A stretch of 38,141 nt of DNA, from the NCBI GenBank assembly GCA_035352715.1, contig DAOPYE010000016.1:1-38141 (forward strand), in the 5' to 3' direction. This document shows, in pieces, positions 7,594 through 15,991 of this stretch (position 1 is its first letter; each line of letters starts with the position of its first letter). A model generated the notes under the pieces. That model did not search any database. It was given only the letters and a program-made list of their open reading frames with translations, and was not told where the DNA came from. The position numbers and the translations under genes are program-made. Source of the stretch: DAOPYE01 sp035352715. Lineage in GTDB: Bacteria > Acidobacteriota > Holophagae > Holophagales > Holophagaceae.

Positions 7594-9975
7594 TCACTCC
7601 CCCCTCAACACCACGGCGGGATCGGTTTGGGTTGCGCGCCAGGCGGGGATCAGGCAGGCGAGAAGCGAGGCGACGGCCAGTCCAGCAGCGGCGGCGAGGT
7701 GATGCGCGGGGCTGAAGGGCTTCACGCCGTAGAGCAGGCCCTCCAGCAGCTTGGCGCAGGCCAGGCTCATGGCCAGGCCCAAGGCCACGCCGATCAGCGT
7801 GATGCGCAGGCCCTGACCGACCACCTGTTTCAGGATGTCCCGGGTCGTCGCGCCGAAGCTGATGCGCACGCCGAACTCGCGGCGCTGCTCCATCACGTTG
7901 CGGCTGAGCACCGAGAAGATGCCCGCCAGAGTGAGGCTGAGCGCCAGCAGGGCCAGGATCCCCACGAGCAGCGCCTGATGGCGGTCATCCTCAATGGCGC
8001 CGTCCAGGCGGTTCTTCATGGAATCCAGGTGATCCAACGGCACCGTCGGCCAGGCCTGGCCGATTTCAAACCGAAGGCGGGAGGCCAGGGCCATGGGATC
8101 GCCCGTCGTGCGCAGGATCACGTTGATGCCGGGATCGCTGGCCCGATGGGGCATGTAGAGCGTTTGAAGATCCCGGGTCTGGGTCAATGCGTCGATGCGG
8201 ATATCGCCCACCACGCCCACGATGCGCCGCGCGCGACCATCTTCGTTCAGCACCGCGCCCAGAGGCTCCCGACCGGGGAAGTAGTCGCGGGCGAAGGATT
8301 CGCTGACGATCACGGAATCGCTCATGGGACTGTCCAGATCGCTCGCGTTGAAATCGCGGCCTTTCAGTAAAGCGGCGCCCACCGCCTGGAAGTAGCCATC
8401 CGAGATGGCGCGCTTGTTGGCAAAGGCGGGCTCGGTCCGGCCAGGGATGCCCACATCGCCATTCCAACCTCCATCGATCACCGGCAGCAGGTTGACAACG
8501 CCCGCGGCTTTCACCCCGGGAAGCGACCGCAAGCGATCCAGCAAGGCTCCCGTCTGGGCGCTCACCCGAAGGGCGTCCTCCTCCGAACGCATGGGCGGTC
8601 TCAGGGTCGCCGTCAGGCATTGCTCGCGGTTGAACCCCACGGGACTGTGCCGCAACTGGGCCAGGCTGGCCTGCAGCAGGAAGAAACCCGAGAGCATCGC
8701 AAGGGCCAGCGCGATCTGGGCGCTGAGCATGACATGGCGGGAACGGCGGCGCTGGGGCGTCTCGGTAGCGCGCAATCCCCCCAGCAGGGGGGCCAGCTCC
8801 AGGCGCGGCGCCAGCCAGGTGGGCACCCAGGCGCAACACAGAGCCACGGCCAACGCCAGGCCCACGCCAAAAGCGATCTCCCAGCCGCCCAGGCGCAGCA
8901 GGCCCTGGAACGGCAGGGGCACGAAGCCCTTCAGCAGATCCTTGGCCCATCCGGCGAACAGCAGGCCCAGCAGCAGACCTGGGGCCGCCACGACCAACGC
9001 TTCGGCCAGCATGGGCAGGAATAGGCTCGCCCGCGAGGCGCCCAGCGCCTGTCTCAGCGCCAGCTCACGCCCGCGCGCCAAGGCACGGCCCAGCAGCAGG
9101 CCCGCGACATTGAGGCAGGCCAGCGCCAGCACGGCACCCGCCACCAGCAGGATCAGGCGATCGCCCTTGTCCTGCGCCCCTCCCGCCCAGACCGCGAGCG
9201 GGCAGGGAATCATCGTGATGGAAGCCTCCGTGGTGGAAAAACTGGCGCGCAGTTGCTCGCTGGTCTGACGCAGCAGGGCAGCCGCCTGGGGCAGCTCCAC
9301 GCCTGGCTTCAGGCGTCCCAGCACCATCATGCTATTGGCGCCGAACTCGGCGGCCTCCTCCGCGCTGGGAACGAGGGGCAGGAACAGTTCCGCATTGACC
9401 CAGCGGAACGCCTGGGGAAGCACCCCCACGATCACGCATGGGCGATCATCCATCTGCAGGGTTTGCCCAAGCACCGCCGGGTTGCCCCCGAATCGGCGCT
9501 GCCATAGATCAAAGGGCAGCACCACCACGTCCCGATCCCCGGACTGCAGGGTTCTGCCCAGCAGGGGCCGGACGCCCAGGAGCTGGAAGAAGTTATCGGT
9601 CACGCGCAAGGCACGGATCGAAAACGGGTCCGCCTGCGCCTGGGGAGCCTTGACCGCCATCTTGCGCCAGGTGAAGGCGGCCGTATCGACGCAGGCCGTC
9701 TGGCTGCGCCTCCACAGCTGGTAGCGGGGATAGGACACCGGCAGGCGGTCCCCCAGATTGAGAAACGTCGTATCCCGGCGCCCCAGCAGGATCAGCCGAT
9801 CCGGCTCGCGCCACACGCGGGAGGGCGAATGGGAAGCGCGCAGGGCCGTGAACACCGCAAGGTTCACGCCCAGCCCCAGGGCGAGGCTCAGGATGGCCGC
9901 GATCAGGAATCCCGGCGATTTCCACTGACTGCGACAGGCCTGACGGACATCGAGGTGGAACGTGGAGAACATCAT
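7594..9975 (-). CDS. ADOP-type double FtsX permease (fourth intact copy, last in operon)
   Basis: This 793-residue protein has two MacB-like halves. The first is TM helix (about 20-42), periplasmic MacB_PCD domain (about 60-245) and an FtsX core with ALACLNVAGLLLGRA...ELALRQALGASR (about 280-390). The second is a TM segment (about 425-445), a second periplasmic domain and a final FtsX core with EFGVRISFGATTRDIL, ending in LIPAWRATQTDPAVVLRGE. The domain order is that of acidobacterial duplicated orphan permeases. It should use the ATPase at 12649-13353. The first of two consecutive ATG codons (9975) has GGGAG six bases upstream. The start overlaps the stop of the 44-codon frame left by the permease remnant upstream. 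Confidence 0.9.
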   Translation of the reverse strand: MMFSTFHLDVRQACRSQWKSPGFLIAAILSLALGLGVNLAVFTALRASHSPSRVWREPDRLILLGRRDTTFLNLGDRLPVSYPRYQLWRRSQTACVDTAAFTWRKMAVKAPQAQADPFSIRALRVTDNFFQLLGVRPLLGRTLQSGDRDVVVLPFDLWQRRFGGNPAVLGQTLQMDDRPCVIVGVLPQAFRWVNAELFLPLVPSAEEAAEFGANSMMVLGRLKPGVELPQAAALLRQTSEQLRASFSTTEASITMIPCPLAVWAGGAQDKGDRLILLVAGAVLALACLNVAGLLLGRALARGRELALRQALGASRASLFLPMLAEALVVAAPGLLLGLLFAGWAKDLLKGFVPLPFQGLLRLGGWEIAFGVGLALAVALCCAWVPTWLAPRLELAPLLGGLRATETPQRRRSRHVMLSAQIALALAMLSGFFLLQASLAQLRHSPVGFNREQCLTATLRPPMRSEEDALRVSAQTGALLDRLRSLPGVKAAGVVNLLPVIDGGWNGDVGIPGRTEPAFANKRAISDGYFQAVGAALLKGRDFNASDLDSPMSDSVIVSESFARDYFPGREPLGAVLNEDGRARRIVGVVGDIRIDALTQTRDLQTLYMPHRASDPGINVILRTTGDPMALASRLRFEIGQAWPTVPLDHLDSMKNRLDGAIEDDRHQALLVGILALLALSLTLAGIFSVLSRNVMEQRREFGVRISFGATTRDILKQVVGQGLRITLIGVALGLAMSLACAKLLEGLLYGVKPFSPAHHLAAAAGLAVASLLACLIPAWRATQTDPAVVLRGE

Positions 9976-10106
9976 GATCGACTCCCGGGGGAATGCCTCG
10001 TTTCGGAAAAGCTCATTCGGCTTTCAGGATCCACGCGGGATCCGTTTGGGCGGCGCGCCAGGCGGGAATGAAACAAACCAGGCAGCCATTCCGTGAACAT
10101 CGACAT
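9972..10106 (-). pseudogene. Internally deleted ADOP permease remnant, leaving a 44-codon frame
   Basis: Two ends of a permease gene survive without the middle. Positions 10087-10013 on the minus strand read GCLVCFIPAWRAAQTDPAWI followed by LKAE and a stop, almost identical to the C-terminus of the downstream permease (ACLIPAWRATQTDPAVV). Just upstream, an ATG at 10106 with AGGAG nine bases before it begins MSMFTEWL, like a permease N-terminus. The two pieces are in different frames, so about 770 codons have been lost. The start frame now runs 44 codons to a TGA at 9972-9974 that overlaps the next gene's ATG. It may still couple translation from the upstream permease. Junction position is approximate (near 10087). 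Confidence 0.8.
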
Positions 10107-10156
10107 CGCTTCTCTCTCCTAATGCTGTTTCGATCAAACAGAAAACAAACCGATCA

Positions 10157-12547
10157 CTATTCCGATCTCAGAAGCCCGGCCGGATCACTCCGACTGGCCC
10201 GCAGGGCGGGGATCAGGCAGGCCAGCAGTCCGGCCATCACCATGGCCAGGGCGGCCCAAAGGCAATCCATCCAGTGGGGTTGGGGCAGGCTGGGCCAGCG
10301 TTGGCTGAGCCCCGTGGCCATCAGGATCAGCAGTGCGATCCCGGCCACGATCCCCGCGCCCAGCAGCTTCAGGCCCTTGGTGAGGATCGTCTGCAGCAGG
10401 TGCCAGGCCGTGGCGCCCAGGGCGGCGCGGATGCCCAGTTCGCGGCGACGCAGGGTCATCTGAAGGTTCAGCGCCGCCCACAGACCAAAGCAGGCCAGCA
10501 CCAGGGAACCCAGACCCAGGCTGCCCAGCAGGCGCAGGTTCTGGTTCTCGCGGTGCAACGTGGCGGCGATGTGATCCCCAAGGGTCAGGAGCTGGATCGG
10601 CTCAGCCCCCGACTTTTCGGCCTGCAGCGCGGCGCGAAGTGGATCCAGCAGGCCCTGGGCGCCGCCCTTGCCTTCGGCCATCAAGCAGAACTGGTTGGTG
10701 TGGATGAAATCCGTGCTGAGCCAGATCATGGGCAGGTGGAACTCGGGATCCGGCCGCATGCGATGATCGGCCACCACGCCGATGACCTCCAGCGGCTGAT
10801 CGCCGCCCATATCGATGTGCTGGCCCACGGCGGAGCGGCCGGGGAAGAAGCGCTTGGCCAGGCTTTCGTTGAGGATCACGACGTTCTTGCCGTCGCGCTC
10901 GCCGAACTCCCGACCCGCCAGCACGGGCACGCCCAGGGTCCTGAACCAGCCTGCGCCCACCATGGCGGCGGGAAAGTGATCCATCGTCGTGCGGTCCCCG
11001 CCCTTCAGCCCAAAGGTGATCCGCATCCCCCCCAGGGGCGCGGCCGCGCTCTTGGCCACACTGCGCAGGCCCGGCGTCTCGCGCAGGCGCGCCAGCAGGC
11101 GATCCGGCAGGCCCGGATCGTTGGCGCAATCCACGATCATCATGGCGCGATGCGTCGTTGGGTAGCCCATGCGGGCCGCGCCCCGGAAGGCGTTCAGCGC
11201 TAGGCTGGAAGCCGCGAGCAGCAGCAGCGAAAGCGCCACCTGGGCCACCACGAAGATGCCCCCACCCGCTTTCGCCCCGCTGCGACCGCCCTGCCCAATG
11301 AGGATCCTGCTGGCCTCAAGACGCCGCAACTTCAGCAGCGGCACCAGGGCGGCCAGCAGCAGCGCGCCCAGGCTCAGCCCTAGGCCCAAGGCCAGCACGC
11401 GCCCATCCAGGCCTGGCAACAGCCAAGCCTCCGTCGCGGCCTGGCCGGGCTTGAGCATGAAGCGCCGCGCCAGGAAGAGGCCCGAGGCCAGCGCCACGGG
11501 ACAAGCCATGAGGGCCAGCAGGAGGGCCTCCAGGATCATGGGTCGCACCAGATCCGCGCCGCCCGCCCCCAGGGCCTGCCGCGTGGTCAGTTCCACCTCG
11601 CGACGGGCGGCGCGAGCCGCAAACAGGCCCGAAGTCGCAACCGTGGCCAGCACCAGCGCCATGGCCGCCGCGATCACCAACAGCGTGCGTTGGGGCAGCA
11701 CCTGCTGGAGCAGTTTCTGCTCGCTGGCGTCGAGCCCCTGGGCGACAAACGCATTGGTGAGGGATGCCTCGCGGGAGGCCTGGGCCATATTGGCTCCGGC
11801 CGCGTCCAGCGCCGCCTGGAACGACTTCATCGAAACCCCGGGCCTGAGGCGCGCCAGCATGAGGAACGCGGGCATCCTGCGATCCGTGAAGAATCCCGGC
11901 GGAAGGCCATCCATGATCCGGTTGATCGCCTTGAGGGGCATCCAGAGATCCTCGCGGGAGGCCGCCTCCAGCCCCTGGAAGCCCTGGGGCGCCACACCGA
12001 CGATGGTCACGACGTTCACCTGAGCGCCACCCAGATTCACGGAGCGGCCCACGATGCCCGGATCGCCATGGAAGCGTGTGCGCCACAGGCGGTCCGAGAT
12101 CAGCGCAACGGGCGCGCCCGCAGCTTCCTCATCGGGCGCGAACAGGCGCCCCAGCTGCGGTTTCAGGCCCATCGCTTGGAACCACCCCGCGCCCACCATC
12201 GGCACGTTCACATCGCTCACCCGGCCCTCGTGATGCAGCTGCGTACTGGAATCCACCACCGCTTCCGACGCATCCACCATGGGCTGCACCGCAGCCTTCA
12301 GATCCTCGAACTGCGGGTGCGAGATGTTCCAGAGTTCGTTCTCGCCCTTGGGCTTCGTGCGCACCAGCACCAGCCGACCCCGATCCGGAACCGGCAGCGA
12401 CCGATGCTGGACCGCCTGAAGAATCGCATGCAGCGCCACGTTGACGCCCAGCCCCAGGCCCAGGATCAGCACGATGGGCAGCGTGAATCCAGGGCTCCGA
12501 AAGAGCGATCTCAATGATTGTTTGATTTGTCTGGAAATATCGAACAT
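10157..12547 (-). CDS. ADOP-type double FtsX permease (third intact copy)
   Basis: The 796-residue membrane protein has the same plan as its neighbours. An N-terminal TM helix (about 20-42, FTLPIVLILGLGLGVNVAL) leads to a periplasmic MacB_PCD domain. The first FtsX core contains VELTTRQALGAGGADLVRPM, then come a second periplasmic domain and a final FtsX core with RRELGIRAALGATAWHLL. It ends in CLIPALRASRSDPAGLLRSE. I chose the ATG at 12547 (MFDISRQIKQ) because the other copies begin a similar distance before the first helix. An upstream in-frame ATG at 12598 also exists and neither has a strong ribosome site. The 'tail' ending DPAG-x-LRSE is the usual FtsX permease C-terminus. It is followed by 50 bp and then the permease remnant. 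Confidence 0.89.
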   Translation of the reverse strand: MFDISRQIKQSLRSLFRSPGFTLPIVLILGLGLGVNVALHAILQAVQHRSLPVPDRGRLVLVRTKPKGENELWNISHPQFEDLKAAVQPMVDASEAVVDSSTQLHHEGRVSDVNVPMVGAGWFQAMGLKPQLGRLFAPDEEAAGAPVALISDRLWRTRFHGDPGIVGRSVNLGGAQVNVVTIVGVAPQGFQGLEAASREDLWMPLKAINRIMDGLPPGFFTDRRMPAFLMLARLRPGVSMKSFQAALDAAGANMAQASREASLTNAFVAQGLDASEQKLLQQVLPQRTLLVIAAAMALVLATVATSGLFAARAARREVELTTRQALGAGGADLVRPMILEALLLALMACPVALASGLFLARRFMLKPGQAATEAWLLPGLDGRVLALGLGLSLGALLLAALVPLLKLRRLEASRILIGQGGRSGAKAGGGIFVVAQVALSLLLLAASSLALNAFRGAARMGYPTTHRAMMIVDCANDPGLPDRLLARLRETPGLRSVAKSAAAPLGGMRITFGLKGGDRTTMDHFPAAMVGAGWFRTLGVPVLAGREFGERDGKNVVILNESLAKRFFPGRSAVGQHIDMGGDQPLEVIGVVADHRMRPDPEFHLPMIWLSTDFIHTNQFCLMAEGKGGAQGLLDPLRAALQAEKSGAEPIQLLTLGDHIAATLHRENQNLRLLGSLGLGSLVLACFGLWAALNLQMTLRRRELGIRAALGATAWHLLQTILTKGLKLLGAGIVAGIALLILMATGLSQRWPSLPQPHWMDCLWAALAMVMAGLLACLIPALRASRSDPAGLLRSE

Positions 12548-12616
12548 GGATTCACATCCATTCTGGTGAAGCGATTCGGATGAATCGGGGTGACGCATGG
12601 ATCAGAATCTGGATTC

Positions 12617-12631
12617 AGGCAGAGCCTGCCT
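12617..12631. repeat. Small perfect inverted repeat AGGCAG-AGC-CTGCCT
   Basis: A six-base inverted repeat with a three-base loop lies between the ATPase stop and the start of the third permease. It could form a weak hairpin in the operon mRNA. There is no U-tract, so it is not a convincing terminator; an RNA-processing or attenuating role is possible but unsupported. Confidence 0.4.
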
Positions 12632-12648
12632 CGAACAACGGTCTCGCT

Positions 12649-13353
<705 letters not shown>

Positions 13354-13404
13354 GGAAGACTCCTTGGAAATGAAGGTGAATGAGGGGATGGCAAGAAGCG
13401 GGTT

Positions 13405-13426
13405 GGGAATGGTTTGGGAATGGTTT
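13405..13426. repeat. Two tandem copies of GGGAATGGTTT
   Basis: An 11-bp unit is repeated twice without interruption in the 86-bp gap between the second permease and the ATPase gene. It is probably a slippage product. No function is evident. Confidence 0.5.
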
Positions 13427-13439
13427 GGATCCGGCGCCA

Positions 13440-15935
13440 TCACTCTTCGCGCAAGACGACGTTGGGATTGACGCGCGCGGCGCGCAGGGCGGGGAACAGA
13501 CACCCGGGGAAGGCGGTCAGCAGCACCAGCAGCGTGCTGACCCAGTAGGTGAGCGGATCGGTAGCGGATACGCCGAAGAGCTGGGACTGGATGATCCGCC
13601 CGCACTGCCACGCGCCGATGAGGCCCAGCACCGAACCCGCAGCCACCAGCAGCAAGCTTCGGAGCAGCAGGTCGCCCAGCACGCGGGTGCGCGTAGCCCC
13701 CAGCGCCAGCCGGATGCCCATTTCACGGATGCTCCGACCGATGTTGGAGGACAGCACGCCGTAGATGCCCACAAGGGCCAGCGACAGCGCCGTGGCCGCA
13801 AAGAAGGCCATCAAGCCCGTGTTGAAGGAGCGATCCTCGTTGAATTCCGACATGCGCTCCGTCATGGTCTTCACGTCCTGCACGGGATTGCCCTGGGTGG
13901 GAACACTCAGCGCTTCGCGCAGGGGCTTCGCCAGGGCACCCGCATCGCCACCGCTGGCGCGGGCCACCAGGAAAATCCCTCCGGGCTGGGGGAACTGGTG
14001 GCTGGACAGGTAGTATTCGTCGGGAATGCCACGATCCAGACCATCCTGGGCCGTGTTGCCCACGACGCCCACCACCGTCACCACGCCGAATTCCAGGCCC
14101 GGACGCCCCAGGTGAAACCGTTTGCCGATGGGGTTTTCGCCGGGCCAGAAGTGTTCGGCCATCCGCTGGCTGACCAGGCCATCCAGCTCGAACCCCTGGT
14201 AGATGCGCGTGACACCTTCCATGCTGAACTCGAAACCGGCCGGAACCGTTGGCTGCGCTTCGCGCCCGGTAAGGTTGCGCCCCGCCAGCAGCGGGATGCC
14301 CATCACATGAAAGTATTCGGGCGAAACGATGTGGGTGTTGGCCGTCGCTCTGCGCACATCCGAAGCGTCCCGCCCCTCGATGTAGAACATCATGCTGGAT
14401 ATCCAATGGCTGAACGGCAGGCAGCTGGCGATGGCGCAGGATTCAACGCCCGAAACGCGTCGGGCCGCATCCAACGACTGGTCCATATAGGTCGCCATCC
14501 CCAGGGGATCGTGCTGGTACAGGCTGGCCGGGGGATCGGGCAGCCGGAGGCTCAGCACCTGGGCGGGTCGGAATCCGGGATCCACGCGCAACAGCTTGTC
14601 GAAGCTGCGGATGACCAACCCCGCGCCGATCACCAGCATCAAGGCCAGGGCCACCTGGATCGCGACCAGCGCATCTCCCAAGCGCCAGCGCCCCAGCCAG
14701 CCTCGCTTCACGCTGCTGTTCGACTTGAGCGCGCCATTGGGATCCGCATGGGACAGTCGCCAGGCGGGCGCGAAGCCAAAGCCGATGCCGGTCGCCAGCG
14801 CCATGAGCGCGACGAACGCGAGCATCCAGCCATCCACGCCCACCTGTTCGGGGATCAGGTTCTGGATCTGCCAGGGGATGAGGGCGCGCAGGAATTGGTA
14901 TCCGCCCAGCCCGATGCAGGTTCCGACGATCGTCCCAAGTCCCGAAAGCGCCAGGCTCTCCGCCAAAAGCTGGCGAACAAGCTGCCAGCGATTGGCCCCC
15001 ACCGCGGCGCGGATCGCCATTTCCTTTTCGCGCGCGAAGGACCGGGCGATCTGCATATTGGCCACATTCACGCAGGCGATCAGCAGCACCATACCGACCG
15101 CGCTGAACAGCAGCGCCATCCGCGAGCCCGAACCCGAGGCGATGGCCTCACGCAGGGGCGTCACCTCGACACCAATGCCCTTATTGCTTCCGGGGTAGAG
15201 CTGTCCGAGCTGACCCGCGATGAGGTTCATGTCTGACGCCGCGGCCGCCCGATCAACACCGGGCTTCAGGCGCGCGATGGCGAACGCGTTGTTGTGGTTG
15301 TCGCGGTTATCGATAAACGAGGAGACCGCCTGGGGCGCGACGGGGATGATGACATCCACCTTCTGGATGAACCGGAATCCCGGCGCGATGACCCCGGCGA
15401 TGGTGAAGCTCTGTTCGCCCAGCCGAATCGTCCGTCCCACCGCTCCGGCACCGCCCAGGCGCTTCTGGCACAGGTCGGACGTCACCCAGACCGCGGGCGC
15501 AGCGCCCATCTGGTCATCCTGGGCGGTCATGCCCCGACCCTCCGCCATTTTTACGCCCAGCACGCCGAAGAAATCCGACGAGACCATGCCCACGGACACC
15601 TGCTCGGTCGAATCGGATAGCCGCAGCGCCCTGGTTTCGTCATGCCAGAAGGCCAGCCCCGAAAAGGATCGCTGCTCGCGGCGCCAATCCAGGAAATTGG
15701 GATAGGAAACCGATAGGCCATCCCCTTGCGATTTGCACTCCACCAGCTTCACCAGACGATCGGCGTGCGGATAGGGCAGCCCTTTCAGGAACGTGGCGCT
15801 GACCACGCTGAAGATCGCGACGTTGGCGCCAATGCCCAGGGCCAGGGTGAGCACGATGACCAGCGCGTAGCCGGGCGCGCTGCGGATCTGGCGGAAGGCG
15901 TCGCGCAGGATGGAGGGAAGTTTCAAGGGTTGCAT
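13440..15935 (-). CDS. ADOP-type double FtsX permease (second intact copy)
   Basis: This is the longest copy at 831 residues. The N-terminal helix (about 21-43, YALVIVLTLALGIGANVAIFS) is followed by a MacB_PCD domain. The first FtsX core has IACVNVANMQIARSFAREKEMAIRAAVGANRWQLVRQLLAESL (about 285-330). After the TM segment ALVAIQVALALMLVIGAGLV and a second periplasmic domain comes the last FtsX core, SIREMGIRLALGATRTRVL, ending in FPALRAARVNPNVVLREE. These features match the duplicated permease family closely. The ATG at 15935 has only a moderate ribosome site (GAAAG). The gene lies 56 bp after the first permease and directly before the ATPase gene. Confidence 0.91.
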   Translation of the reverse strand: MQPLKLPSILRDAFRQIRSAPGYALVIVLTLALGIGANVAIFSVVSATFLKGLPYPHADRLVKLVECKSQGDGLSVSYPNFLDWRREQRSFSGLAFWHDETRALRLSDSTEQVSVGMVSSDFFGVLGVKMAEGRGMTAQDDQMGAAPAVWVTSDLCQKRLGGAGAVGRTIRLGEQSFTIAGVIAPGFRFIQKVDVIIPVAPQAVSSFIDNRDNHNNAFAIARLKPGVDRAAAASDMNLIAGQLGQLYPGSNKGIGVEVTPLREAIASGSGSRMALLFSAVGMVLLIACVNVANMQIARSFAREKEMAIRAAVGANRWQLVRQLLAESLALSGLGTIVGTCIGLGGYQFLRALIPWQIQNLIPEQVGVDGWMLAFVALMALATGIGFGFAPAWRLSHADPNGALKSNSSVKRGWLGRWRLGDALVAIQVALALMLVIGAGLVIRSFDKLLRVDPGFRPAQVLSLRLPDPPASLYQHDPLGMATYMDQSLDAARRVSGVESCAIASCLPFSHWISSMMFYIEGRDASDVRRATANTHIVSPEYFHVMGIPLLAGRNLTGREAQPTVPAGFEFSMEGVTRIYQGFELDGLVSQRMAEHFWPGENPIGKRFHLGRPGLEFGVVTVVGVVGNTAQDGLDRGIPDEYYLSSHQFPQPGGIFLVARASGGDAGALAKPLREALSVPTQGNPVQDVKTMTERMSEFNEDRSFNTGLMAFFAATALSLALVGIYGVLSSNIGRSIREMGIRLALGATRTRVLGDLLLRSLLLVAAGSVLGLIGAWQCGRIIQSQLFGVSATDPLTYWVSTLLVLLTAFPGCLFPALRAARVNPNVVLREE

Positions 15936-15991
15936 GGGGCACTTTCAATCAAAGGGATGGTTGGAGAAATCGAGGCGATGAAACCGCCGGT

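Noticed and set aside
13380..15236. A 618-codon open frame on the plus strand opposite a permease gene
   Set aside because: Its sequence is rich in Arg, Gln, His and Ala, as expected for the complement of a GC-rich gene, and shows no domain. The minus-strand permease is clear.
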